The notes: a model not told the origin generated them from the letters alone. A DNA stretch of 13,715 nucleotides from Thalassolituus sp. UBA674 (GCA_002298335.1 DBNK01000009.1:24356-38070), one strand, 5' to 3'; numbered from the stretch's first letter, positions 1-6,948 are shown. Numbers and translations: made by a program.

Positions 1-204
1 GGCACCGGATCCCTGAGCCGCCATATCCACGTAGGCAACGGCTTCCACCATGCCTTCATACGCGGAGTACATATCGGGTGTGGATTCACCAACAACCTGA
101 ATCTGCAGGTCGTTGGTACTGGCTTTCATCTCATCGGCCAGACTGACCACCGGCAGGCTGATGGCTGCGCTGAGCAATAAAGTGTGGAGAATGTACGTCT
201 TCAT
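1..204 (-). CDS. Exported protein of unknown function, N-terminal 68 residues (gene runs off the window)
   Basis: Only the N-terminus is present; the frame is open to the window edge. It begins MKTYILHTLLLSAAISLPVV followed by SLADEM, a typical Sec signal peptide: a short basic start, a hydrophobic core and a likely cleavage site after the SLA near residue 23. The mature part seen so far is acidic and contains no motif I recognise. The start codon at 204 is supported by an AGGGA ribosome-binding site 8 bases upstream. A perfect TATAAT hexamer on the minus strand (238-243) lies in the gap to the divergent ArsR-type gene and overlaps that gene's candidate operator, so the regulator plausibly controls this gene. 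The product probably acts in the periplasm. I do not assign a family. Confidence 0.7.
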   Translation of the reverse strand, partial: MKTYILHTLLLSAAISLPVVSLADEMKASTNDLQIQVVGESTPDMYSAYEGMVEAVAYVDMAAQGSGA

Positions 205-241
205 AGTACCGGTCCCTAAGTTGTCCCCGTAGATCAATTAT

Positions 242-265
242 ATTAGTATATTACGATTAACTAAT
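242..265. promoter_or_regulatory. Candidate ArsR/SmtB-type operator and divergent promoters
   Basis: A 24-bp AT-rich imperfect palindrome has arms beginning ATTAGT (242-247) and ending ACTAAT (260-265). Size and AT-rich dyad fit known ArsR/SmtB operators. A sigma-70-like promoter for the regulator (TTGTCC at 221-226, 17-bp spacer, TAGTAT at 244-249) overlaps it, as does TATAAT on the opposite strand (238-243) for the exported-protein gene. Binding here would repress both genes. The site is seen in the sequence; the regulator-operator pairing is inferred. Confidence 0.55.
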
Positions 266-285
266 TGTGCAAAGGGAATATCCAT

Positions 286-654
286 ATGCCGAACAGCACT
301 GCAAACCTTGCCGCAGGAACCGCTGACAGTGGTCAGTATAGGCAAATGCTGCCTGAGACCTCAGTCGGGCCGGTTGCGGCCTATTTCCATGTGCTGGGTG
401 AACCAACACGTCTGCAGATCCTGAACCTTCTGCAACAGGGCGAGCACAGTGTCGGTGGCCTGGCGGAAGCCATTGGCTGCAGCGCTGCCAATACCTCCAG
501 GCACCTGTCCCTGATGGCCCGTCATGGTCTGATCTGCCGCAACACACGGGGTAATCTGGTGTTTTACCGTATCTCAGATCCGCATGTCCGTGAGCTCTGC
601 TGCCGGGTCTGTACCCACCTGACGCCAGGGGCCGCCTGCTGCCAGACGCTCTGA
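286..654 (+). CDS. ArsR/SmtB-family transcriptional regulator with a Cys-rich C-terminus
   Basis: The protein has 122 residues. A winged helix-turn-helix fills the centre: FHVLGEPTRLQILNLL starts the domain, GLAEAIGCSAANTSRHLSLM is the recognition region, and RGNLVFYRISD is the wing. ArsR proteins are cytosolic dimers that leave DNA when they bind metal or when cysteines are oxidised or persulfidated. The classical ELCVCD metal motif of the recognition helix is absent. Cysteines cluster after the wing instead (ELCCRVC, then a CC pair near the end), resembling the arrangement in regulators sensing through C-terminal helix thiols. The effector cannot be told from sequence. ATG at 286 is chosen over the upstream TTG at 265 because AAGGGA precedes it by about 8 bases and homology starts well inside. 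It diverges from the exported-protein gene and probably regulates it and itself. Confidence 0.85.
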   Translation: MPNSTANLAAGTADSGQYRQMLPETSVGPVAAYFHVLGEPTRLQILNLLQQGEHSVGGLAEAIGCSAANTSRHLSLMARHGLICRNTRGNLVFYRISDPHVRELCCRVCTHLTPGAACCQTL

Positions 655-795
655 TACAGATCCCGGGCATTGATACCACAATGACCGGCCTGCATTGGTT
701 TGTTTTGTATTAAATACGACGCAGATAACACATTTGCTACATGCCGGTTTTCAGTCTTTTTCTTTGTTTTCAGACGCTTAGCTGAAAAGACAGGC

Positions 796-810
796 TGGAA
801 CACTTTCTGC
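796..810 (+). promoter_or_regulatory. Candidate sigma-54 (RpoN) promoter of the nifX-like operon
   Basis: TGGAAC-N5-CTGC matches the -24/-12 consensus TGGCAC-N5-TTGC with two mismatches, and the key GG (797-798) and GC (809-810) are exactly 10 bases apart. Transcription would start near 821, leaving a leader of about 38 bases before the AGGAG ribosome-binding site (849-853). Sigma-54 control is usual for nif genes and fits the NifX-like product. I found no exact NifA-type TGT-N10-ACA site upstream. A short dyad GTATT-A-AATAC lies at 707-717. Confidence 0.55.
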
Positions 811-858
811 TGAACACTCATAAGCCCCCCGATCTCCCACAAAACGCAGGAGTAGCCT

Positions 859-1353
859 ATGAGTGCCGTTGCCGAAATCACCACCGAAGCCCAGTGCGTC
901 GCCGACCTGACCGGCGGCAGCAACCCCGATGAGTTGATTGTTGCCTTCGCCAGTGAAGATGGCGATATGGTTGAACAGCATTTCGGGTCTGCACTGGGCT
1001 TTTTTGTCTACCGTGTCACGTCTTCCGGATCAGAACTGATCGGCAGCAAGGCCTTTGGCAAAGAAAAGAAAGACGGCAACGAAGACAAGCTCAAACCTAA
1101 ACTGGCGTACCTGGTGGGAGCAGATATGGTGTACGTCGCGTCTATCGGTGGCTCGGCGACCAAACAGCTGATTGCGCTGGGCATTACCCCGGTTGAAGTC
1201 AAAGGCGGCCCGGATGTCGACGATCTGGTGGCAGAGCTGCACAGCGAAATGGCCGGTGAACCCGGTGTAATGCTCAAGCGTGTGCTGATGCAGAAAGCGC
1301 CGAAAGAAGACAGTCGTTTTGACGACATGGATGACGAAGAGTGGTCGGAATAA
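859..1353 (+). CDS. NifX-like dinitrogenase cofactor-binding protein (COG1433 family)
   Basis: The protein has 164 residues. From about residue 26 it follows the NifX/NafY/NifB-C domain: LIVAFASEDG, then EQHFGSALGFFVYRV with the family histidine at H41, then the NifX-typical FGKEKKDGNEDKLKPKLAYL, and a conserved end (QLIALGITPVEVKGG). Family members bind FeMo-co or its precursor NifB-co and carry it between NifB, NifEN and apo-nitrogenase in the cytosol. The N-terminal 25 residues and the acidic tail (DDMDDEEWSE) are extra. The start has AGGAG 6 bases upstream. It is the first gene of an operon with the AAA+ ATPase (12-base gap) and the NifB-C-like protein, behind a sigma-54 promoter candidate. 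With no nitrogenase genes in view, a role in true nitrogen fixation is not shown; handling another Fe-S or Mo cofactor is possible. Confidence 0.82.
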   Translation: MSAVAEITTEAQCVADLTGGSNPDELIVAFASEDGDMVEQHFGSALGFFVYRVTSSGSELIGSKAFGKEKKDGNEDKLKPKLAYLVGADMVYVASIGGSATKQLIALGITPVEVKGGPDVDDLVAELHSEMAGEPGVMLKRVLMQKAPKEDSRFDDMDDEEWSE

Positions 1354-1365
1354 GGAAGCCGCACC

Positions 1366-3069
1366 ATGAAAATCCAGATCGAAAAGAACTTCGCTGAAGA
1401 ACTCGTCCAGCAGTTTGCTGAGCTGGCCAATCTGCTGGAACAACTCAAACTCGGCACCCGCATTGAAGTGCCGTTTTATGAGCTGACCACTGAACAGCTC
1501 GGATTCTTAGGCAATATCTACAGCAACGCCGGACCGGCAATGAAAAGCCGTGCTGCGCAGATACGTACACTGGAGTCGGCGCTTGGCTATACCGGCCCGC
1601 GCTACCGCGAGGGTGAGCTGGAATCCCTGGTTGCGGACGTGATCGAATTTCTGCTGCAGGATGGCATCCGCGGCTGGCTGTTTCAGGCGACCGTATCCGC
1701 CAAGCCGATTGCCTGGCTGGTCACCCGCATCGACTTTACCCCGCCGGGTGAAGAAGAATCCGGACGCATTCTGGTTGAACTTAAAGCCAATGGTATGGGC
1801 AAGGTCAACGTCCAGACCATCACTATCAATGAGCGCGATATTGCTGGTAAAAACGTTGCCGAAGTATTCGCAGCCAAAGGCTATTTAAAAGAAACTCCCG
1901 ATCTGATTGAAGCCTATCAGGAATCGACCGCGCGCTTTTTTGAATGGCGTTCCGATTATGGTCGTCAGTTTTCCGGGCGCGGTACCGGTATTTTTGCCGA
2001 AGACCCGACCGCCTCGCATCGCAACACCGACTGGTCGCGTAAAAGCCGCGTGGTGTTGTCCTCCAGTGGTGGCGAAGCCCGTCTGGTGAATGATGAAAGC
2101 ATTCTGCGTGAACGCGATTTAACGCTGGATGCCACCGGTGAAGTGCTGAGTAAATACCTGCGTAAAGCCGGTAAAAGCATGAACTACAACGAGCGTGTCG
2201 AGACCCGTGCGGAAAAACTGCGCGAGCAGATTCCGGTCGGCATGTTCACCGAATTACCGGTGCACGGTTATATCCTTATGTTCCATCTGGAACTGCACCA
2301 TCACCTCTGGGTGCATGTGGATGATATGCAGCCTTATGTCTATCAGCCGGAACTGAAAGACAAACTGATTCTGCCGCCGGAGCAGACCGATCTGATCGAT
2401 ATTCTCACCGCCGAAATGGACGTGCTGATGGATGACATCGTCGAAGGTAAGTCCGGTGGAACCACGGTACTGTGCGCTGGTCCGGCCGGTGTCGGTAAAA
2501 CGCTCACCGCAGAAGTCTATTCCGAGATCATCCGTCGCCCGCTGTACCGCGTGCATTCCGGTCAGCTGGGTCTCAATGTGGCAGAAATGGAAAAGGCCCT
2601 GATTGATACTCTCACCCGGGCACAGCGCTGGGGCGCGGTGATGCTGATCGATGAGGCGGATGTCTACATCAAACGCCGCGATGACAACATCGCAGCGAAC
2701 GCCGTCGTCGGTGTGTTCCTGCGCGTACTGGAATACTTTAACGGCCTGCTGTTTCTCACCACAAACCGAGTCAATGACATCGACGAAGCCATCGTTTCCC
2801 GTTGTATTGCACTGATCCGCTACCACCCACCGGGTGAAGAAGACCGTCGCCGTATCTGGGGTGTAATGACGGCTCAGTTTGGCCTGGAAATTAACGAAGA
2901 GTTGATCAATACCCTGGCGTCAGAGTTTCCGCAGGCTTCAGGCCGGGACATTAAAGGGCTGGCCAAGCTGGTGGCTAAGTACTGTCACCATAAATCGGTT
3001 GAGCCGACGCTAGAGGTATTCCGGCGTTGCAGTATTTTCCGCGGCATGGACTCTTCTGATGACGACTGA
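1366..3069 (+). CDS. AAA+ ATPase of the NifX-like operon
   Basis: The protein has 567 residues. A long N-terminal region (1 to about 340) has no motif I recognise; it may bind substrate. A single AAA+ module follows: Walker A GPAGVGKT at 372-379, Walker B MLIDEADVYI with D429 and E430, a sensor-1-like FLTTNR stretch, then an arginine-finger-like VSR, and a C-terminal helical lid ending near residue 550. AAA+ proteins use ATP to remodel partner proteins; CbbX, CbbQ/NorQ and RavA-type members act on metal or cofactor enzymes. No transmembrane segment is visible. ATG at 1366 has AAGGA upstream. Its stop overlaps the next start by 11 bases, so it is probably translationally coupled to the NifB-C-like protein. 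Being between two FeMo-co-binding-type proteins suggests a cofactor-insertion or chaperone role, which is inference. The domain call is firm; the substrate is unknown. Confidence 0.85.
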   Translation: MKIQIEKNFAEELVQQFAELANLLEQLKLGTRIEVPFYELTTEQLGFLGNIYSNAGPAMKSRAAQIRTLESALGYTGPRYREGELESLVADVIEFLLQDGIRGWLFQATVSAKPIAWLVTRIDFTPPGEEESGRILVELKANGMGKVNVQTITINERDIAGKNVAEVFAAKGYLKETPDLIEAYQESTARFFEWRSDYGRQFSGRGTGIFAEDPTASHRNTDWSRKSRVVLSSSGGEARLVNDESILRERDLTLDATGEVLSKYLRKAGKSMNYNERVETRAEKLREQIPVGMFTELPVHGYILMFHLELHHHLWVHVDDMQPYVYQPELKDKLILPPEQTDLIDILTAEMDVLMDDIVEGKSGGTTVLCAGPAGVGKTLTAEVYSEIIRRPLYRVHSGQLGLNVAEMEKALIDTLTRAQRWGAVMLIDEADVYIKRRDDNIAANAVVGVFLRVLEYFNGLLFLTTNRVNDIDEAIVSRCIALIRYHPPGEEDRRRIWGVMTAQFGLEINEELINTLASEFPQASGRDIKGLAKLVAKYCHHKSVEPTLEVFRRCSIFRGMDSSDDD

Positions 3070-3445
3070 ATCTCCCGTTACAGAATCTCCCATAACTGAA
3101 CCTGTAAAAAGTGGCACGCTGAAAATTGCGGTGGCGACAAAAGATGGCATCTCGATTAACGAGCATTTCGGTCACGCTAAGAAGTTCTGGATTTATTCAT
3201 TGTCGCCAGGCAAGTGTGAATTACTGGAGCAGCGCGATGTTGAAAACTACTGTGGCGGGCCGACCGACAGTCAGTCAGCGATGCAGATGATTCTGGCCAC
3301 GATTAAAGACTGCTATGCCGTATTCACGGCAAAAATTGGCGATGGCCCAAAAGAAAAACTGCAGAAAATAGATGTGATTCCGGTTTCATTCTACGCGTAT
3401 GAAGCTCTCGAAGAGTCGCTTCTGGATTATATGAAAAACCTTTGA
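3059..3445 (+). CDS. Stand-alone NifB C-terminal-domain-like protein (NifX/NafY superfamily)
   Basis: The protein has 128 residues. After a Thr/Glu/Pro-rich leader of about 20 residues it matches the NifB C-terminal domain: KIAVATKDGISINEHFGHA (H36, H39), then RDVENYCGGPTD with C65, a second cysteine in KDCYAVFTAKIGDGP (C85), and the end motif YAYEALEESLLDYM. There is no radical-SAM domain, so it cannot make NifB-co; it is expected to bind a Fe-S or FeMo-type cluster in the cytosol. It is closer to NifB-C than the first operon gene is, which resembles NifX proper. The start lies inside the ATPase gene (ATGACGACTGA overlap). I see no clear Shine-Dalgarno, which favours reinitiation by coupling. 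Function beyond cofactor binding is not established. Confidence 0.82.
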   Translation: MTTESPVTESPITEPVKSGTLKIAVATKDGISINEHFGHAKKFWIYSLSPGKCELLEQRDVENYCGGPTDSQSAMQMILATIKDCYAVFTAKIGDGPKEKLQKIDVIPVSFYAYEALEESLLDYMKNL

Positions 3446-3454
3446 TTACTGTCG

Positions 3455-3511
3455 TCGAGAAAGGCAGGTCGAGGAAGCCAGATCGAGGCAAGCATCATCG
3501 AGAAAGCGGAG
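3455..3511. repeat. Four imperfect tandem 14-bp repeats
   Basis: TCGAG recurs at 3455, 3469, 3483 and 3498 (steps of 14, 14 and 15 bases), each copy followed by an (A/G)AAG-like stretch; the consensus is close to TCGAGRAAGCCAGA. The array lies in the 157-base gap between the NifB-C-like gene and the GST gene. No hairpin followed by a T-run was seen in this gap. Confidence 0.6.
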
Positions 3512-3602
3512 TTTATAAATCATAAATGAGCATTTTGAGATGATGATTAACAATGAGCTGGCAACGCAGATAGAGAATCAGAGGTTTTTTGGAGACTGAA
3601 TT

Positions 3603-4238
3603 ATGATTACGTTATACATGACGCCGGGGTCCTGTACCACCGGCATAAATATTCTGTTGGAAGAACTCGAGCTGGTATTTCAGGTTCAGGTCGTGGATCT
3701 GATGAAAGGCGATACCCGTACACCAGAATATCTGGCCATCAACCCGAAAGGCACCATACCGACTCTGGTGCTGGATGACGGCACCGCCCTGACCGATTAC
3801 CTCACCATCTGCTGGTGGCTGGGTAAAACCTATCCCAGGAAACAACTGATCCCTGAGGATCTGATGGCCCAGATCCGCGTACTGGATGCCCTGAGCTATT
3901 CCGTGAACACCCTGCATGGGCATGGTTATACCCGCATCTTCACGCCAGACCGTTATGCCGCTGACACTTCCGGGCAGGAGCGCGTGAAAGCCGAAGGCAT
4001 GGTGCTGGTGAAAAAAGGCCTGCATTACCTGAATAATTTACTGGCCGGAAGTCCGTCAGCCTATGTGACGGAGAAATTCAGCATCGCCGATACCGCACTT
4101 TTTTATAATGAATTCTGGGCGGTGCATCAGCAGATTGATCTGCCGGAACATTGTCAGAGGCATTTTGATGCCATGGTCAAACGCAGAGCGGTTGAGCAGG
4201 TGTTGGTGGAAGAAGGGTATGGGAAGTATGTTCGTTAA
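3603..4238 (+). CDS. Glutathione S-transferase family protein, beta-class-like
   Basis: The protein has 211 residues, the normal GST length. The N-terminal thioredoxin fold (about 1-80) has MITLYMTPGSC with C11 at the place of the beta-class catalytic Cys10. It also has the cis-proline motif GTIPTL (P53) and a glutathione-binding loop LTDYLTI, where TDY replaces the usual ES pair. The C-terminal part is all-helical, as in the family. Such proteins conjugate or reduce electrophiles with glutathione in the cytosol. A GGAG ribosome-binding site sits 8 bases before ATG. It follows the nifX-like operon on the same strand with a 157-base gap, so co-transcription is possible but not shown. A link to cofactor assembly is only an inference from position. 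Confidence 0.85.
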   Translation: MITLYMTPGSCTTGINILLEELELVFQVQVVDLMKGDTRTPEYLAINPKGTIPTLVLDDGTALTDYLTICWWLGKTYPRKQLIPEDLMAQIRVLDALSYSVNTLHGHGYTRIFTPDRYAADTSGQERVKAEGMVLVKKGLHYLNNLLAGSPSAYVTEKFSIADTALFYNEFWAVHQQIDLPEHCQRHFDAMVKRRAVEQVLVEEGYGKYVR

Positions 4239-4242
4239 ATAT

Positions 4243-4740
4243 CTAGGCTAATGATTTACTTGTAATTTTTTCGTAAGAAATTTCCATTCGCCACTTGAAA
4301 TCTTCAGCTATTTCTTCAAGGCCAAATTTATATCGATCTCTATTTCTTACATCAAAGAGATGGTATAAATAACTAGAATCAATGGGGGATATGTGGATTG
4401 GACTAAATGGTCTATTTTTAGTGATGGATCTGCATAATTCTTTGGAAGGTATTAGGTTGTATTGATCTCCGGTAATATCTATTGCGATGTTACCTACCTC
4501 TAGCCAGTAATGACTAACTGTCCTCCTTTGTTTTGCAAAGCCACAGGCACCAAAAATTTCTATTTCTGGCCATAATCTTAAAAAGTGATATGTCAGAAGT
4601 AGAGATGTCAGTTTACACGACATTACGGGAAATTCTTGAAGTACAAGAGGAGTATCAAATTTGTCACATAACTCTATTAGCGTTCTAAATTTTGTTGCTT
4701 CTCTCTCTAAATCAGAAGTTTTCGGTTGAAACACAATCAA
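4243..4740 (-). CDS. AT-rich hypothetical protein with a transglutaminase/papain-like Cys-His-Asp pattern
   Basis: The protein has 165 residues if the TTG at 4740 is used. That start overlaps the stop of the upstream ABM gene (TTGA) and has AAGG about 7 bases before it; no ATG occurs before residue 40. The pattern FPVMSCKLTSLLL (C42), SHYWLEVG (H77) and IAIDITGDQY (D88) resembles small thiol-hydrolase/transglutaminase-like proteins with an HxWLEV...IDITxDQF signature, so a catalytic Cys-His-Asp triad is plausible. The substrate is unknown. No signal peptide or membrane helix is seen. Base composition is much more AT-rich than both neighbours, suggesting recent acquisition, yet it is joined to the ABM gene by a 4-base overlap. 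It converges on the GST gene with only 4 bases between the stops. Confidence 0.6.
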   Translation of the reverse strand: MIVFQPKTSDLEREATKFRTLIELCDKFDTPLVLQEFPVMSCKLTSLLLTYHFLRLWPEIEIFGACGFAKQRRTVSHYWLEVGNIAIDITGDQYNLIPSKELCRSITKNRPFSPIHISPIDSSYLYHLFDVRNRDRYKFGLEEIAEDFKWRMEISYEKITSKSLA

Positions 4741-5045
4741 ATCACTGCCTTAAACAACTCAAGCTGCGGATGCCCAAGATAAATCTCCCGGGTTGACGCA
4801 TTCCCTGCATTCGCATGGGCTTTGCGGAACGCTTCAGAGTGCGTCCAGTCATTAAAGGCCTCTTCTGATTCCCACACCGAATGCGATGCAAACAGGCTGT
4901 ATTCCTCGGTTTTCGGGCCTTCCATCAGATTAAACGACTTAAAACCGGGTACGTCCTGCAGGTAGGTATCGCGCTGCTTCCAGATTTCGACAAAATCGGC
5001 TTCACGACCGGGTGCAATTTTAAAACGGTTCATTGCCAGAAACAT
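4737..5045 (-). CDS. Antibiotic-biosynthesis-monooxygenase (ABM) domain protein, IsdG/HmoB-like
   Basis: The protein has 102 residues, a single dimeric alpha/beta-barrel ABM domain. Typical blocks are MNRFKIAPGREADFVEIW near the start, the PGFKSFNLMEG strand, and HSVWESEEAFNDWTHSEAFR with the conserved tryptophans. Family members include heme-degrading IsdG/IsdI/HmoA and quinol monooxygenases; which applies here is not decidable, though the WESEEAFxxWTxSExF pattern is common in heme-degrading members. ATG at 5045 is chosen over an open frame running back to 5189 because GGAGGA lies 6 bases before it and the longer frame crosses a terminator hairpin. It is coupled to the AT-rich gene downstream. 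Confidence 0.8.
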   Translation of the reverse strand: MFLAMNRFKIAPGREADFVEIWKQRDTYLQDVPGFKSFNLMEGPKTEEYSLFASHSVWESEEAFNDWTHSEAFRKAHANAGNASTREIYLGHPQLELFKAVI

Positions 5046-5104
5046 GAATATTCCTCCGTGTGTTCTATGCACCAGAATACCAGAGGTTGAGTTTTTTTCA
5101 GTAC

Positions 5105-5142
5105 AAAAAAGCGCACTCATCCGGAGGGCCAGAGTGAGTGCG
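5105..5142 (-). terminator. Rho-independent terminator (minus strand)
   Basis: A perfect 8-bp stem, CGCACTCA (5112-5119) with TGAGTGCG (5135-5142), is followed in minus-strand reading by CTTTTTT (T-run at 5105-5110). It lies between exaC and the ABM gene, so it stops transcripts arriving from exaC or from a short transcript starting in between. Confidence 0.7.
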
Positions 5143-5207
5143 AAGGGTGGAATGGTACCTGTGGGGACGGGTACCAAGCTCTGAGACATGGAGTGTTCCG
5201 GTCTGTT

Positions 5208-5243
5208 AAAAAGGCCCTCCTGAGCGATCCGGACAGAGGAGGG
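5208..5243 (-). terminator. Rho-independent terminator of exaC (minus strand)
   Basis: CCCTCCT (5215-5221) pairs with AGGAGGG (5237-5243). In minus-strand reading the stem is followed by CC and five Ts (5208-5212). It begins about 40 bases after the exaC stop. Confidence 0.65.
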
Positions 5244-5280
5244 GCACCGGGGTGCAATTTCTGTGGTTAACTGTGCCTCT

Positions 5281-6798
5281 TCAGAAGAAGCCCAGCGGAC
5301 TGGTGCTGTAGCTGACCAGCAGGTTCTTGGTCTGCTGATAGTGCTCCAGAGCTACTTTATGAGTTTCGCGGCCGATACCGGATTTCTTGTAACCACCGAA
5401 TGCAGCATGGGCTGGGTAAGCGTGGTAGCAGTTGGTCCAGACACGCCCCGCCTGAATGCTGCGGCCCATGCGGTAGGCGCGGTTCATGTCGCGCGTCCAG
5501 ACACCGGCGCCAAGGCCGAATTCGGTGTCGTTGGCGATGGCCAGTGCTTCGGCTTCGTCTTTAAAGGTGGTCACGCTGATTACAGGACCAAAGATCTCTT
5601 CCTGGAACACGCGCATCTTGTTGTGGCCTTTCAGCACGGTCGGCTTGATGTAGTATCCGGTTTCAAAACCAGCCACTGTCTCAGCTTCGCCACCGAGCAG
5701 CACTTCAGCACCTTCTTTGCGGCCGATGTCGAGATAGCTCATGATGCGGTCGTACTGTTCTTTCGATGCCTGCGCACCCACCTGAACGTCGGTATCCAGC
5801 GGGTTGCCACGTTTGATGGCCTGGGCACGTTCAATCACCTTGGCGATGAACTCGTCGTAGATGCTTTCCTGAACCAGAGCGCGGGATGGGCAGGTACAGA
5901 CTTCGCCCTGGTTAAAGAAGGCCAGAACCATGCCTTCCACTGCTTTGCTGAGGAAGTCATCTTCGTGGGACATCACATCTTCGAAGTAGACGTTCGGTGA
6001 CTTACCGCCCAGTTCCACAGTGCTCGGAATCAGCGTATCTGCGGCGCAACGCAGGATGTGCTGTCCAACTGGGGTAGAGCCAGTGAAGGCCAGCTTAGCG
6101 ATGCGTTTGCTGGTGGCCAGTGCCTGACCGGCTTCTTCACCCAGACCATTGACGATGTTCACCACACCGGCTGGCAGCAGGTCACCGATGAGTTCCATCA
6201 GCACCAGAATCGAGGCCGGAGTCTGCTCCGCTGGCTTCATCACCACGCAGTTACCCGCAGCAAGGGCTGGGCCCAGTTTCCAGGCGGCCATCAGAATCGG
6301 GAAGTTCCACGGGATGATCTGGCCGACCACACCCAGTGGCTCATGAATGTGATAAGAGACGGTGGTTTCATCCAGCTCAGCCATACTGCCTTCCTGCGCA
6401 CGCAGACAGCCTGCGAAGTAGCGGAAGTGGTCAGCCGCGAGCGGAATATCGGCCGCCAGGGTTTCACGCACGGCTTTACCGTTGTCCCAGGTTTCGGCGA
6501 CGGCCAGCATCTCAAGGTTCTGTTCGATGCGGTCAGCGATTTTCAGCAGGATGTTGGAGCGTTCCTGCACGGATGTCTTGCCCCAGGCCGGCGCGGCAGC
6601 GTGGGCTGCATCCAGTGCTTTTTCGATATCGGCGGCATCTGACTGAGCCACCTGACAGAAGACTTCACCGTTGACCGGGCTGATGTTGCCCATGTAACGG
6701 CCATTCACCGGGGCGACGAATTCGCCACCAATGTAGTTACCGTATTGTTGCTTGAATGAGACGACAGCACCTGGCTGTCCGGGATCGGCATAAATCAT
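5281..6798 (-). CDS. exaC: NAD-dependent acetaldehyde dehydrogenase (ExaC/AcoD/AldB type)
   Basis: The protein has 505 residues, the usual length. It oxidises acetaldehyde and related aldehydes to the acid with NAD(P)+ in the cytosol, typically after ethanol or acetoin breakdown. It is clearly ExaC/AcoD-like throughout: MIYADPGQPGAVVSFK start, YGNYIGGEF, PWNFP (N165), FTGSTPVG, ELGGKSPN with general-base E262, the subgroup's FFNQGEVCTCPSR with catalytic C301, and the PLGFF C-terminus. ATG at 6798 has GGAG 6 bases before it. An ATG at 6810 (MESP...) is possible but less family-like, and the longer upstream open frame is antisense to the regulator gene. It diverges from an AraC-type regulator and is followed by two terminators. 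Confidence 0.95.
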   Translation of the reverse strand: MIYADPGQPGAVVSFKQQYGNYIGGEFVAPVNGRYMGNISPVNGEVFCQVAQSDAADIEKALDAAHAAAPAWGKTSVQERSNILLKIADRIEQNLEMLAVAETWDNGKAVRETLAADIPLAADHFRYFAGCLRAQEGSMAELDETTVSYHIHEPLGVVGQIIPWNFPILMAAWKLGPALAAGNCVVMKPAEQTPASILVLMELIGDLLPAGVVNIVNGLGEEAGQALATSKRIAKLAFTGSTPVGQHILRCAADTLIPSTVELGGKSPNVYFEDVMSHEDDFLSKAVEGMVLAFFNQGEVCTCPSRALVQESIYDEFIAKVIERAQAIKRGNPLDTDVQVGAQASKEQYDRIMSYLDIGRKEGAEVLLGGEAETVAGFETGYYIKPTVLKGHNKMRVFQEEIFGPVISVTTFKDEAEALAIANDTEFGLGAGVWTRDMNRAYRMGRSIQAGRVWTNCYHAYPAHAAFGGYKKSGIGRETHKVALEHYQQTKNLLVSYSTSPLGFF

Positions 6799-6948
6799 AG
6801 GACTCTCCATTCTTTTTGTTATCGGCGAGCGACGCTTCGGCGTATCACCGGTTGTCATGATTAAGAGTATGTGGTGTATTGAAAGGCAGCTTGCACGACA
6901 GTCCTGAAAACTGTTCCCTGAATCCTGATCTCTGCGACGGGTACGGAC
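6799..6948. promoter_or_regulatory. Divergent exaC / araC-type regulator promoter region
   Basis: The 150-base gap between two divergent starts must carry both promoters. I see a small inverted repeat ACAGT-N7-ACTGT near 6899-6915, which could be part of an AraC-type site, and a short ACGC-TTCG-GCGT hairpin at 6832-6843 in the exaC leader. I found no sigma-54 GG-N10-GC element for exaC and no strong -10/-35 pair. Confidence 0.4.

Noticed and set aside
655..800. NifA upstream activator site (TGT-N10-ACA) before the sigma-54 candidate
   Set aside because: Only near matches were found (for example TGT-N10-ATA near 701); no exact site, so it is not claimed.
2254..2826. 190-codon minus-strand open frame inside the AAA+ gene
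   Set aside because: It is antisense to the Walker A/B region of a clear ATPase and has no recognisable domain.
5046..5189. Longer N-terminus for the ABM protein (start at 5189)
   Set aside because: The extension is not ABM-like and would read through a terminator hairpin; GGAGGA before ATG 5045 is much better.
5263..6000. Long plus-strand open frame (245 codons) opposite exaC, and another at 6058-6642
   Set aside because: Both lie antisense to a clearly conserved aldehyde dehydrogenase gene; their products show no family pattern and have no good ribosome-binding site. They are shadows of exaC codon bias.
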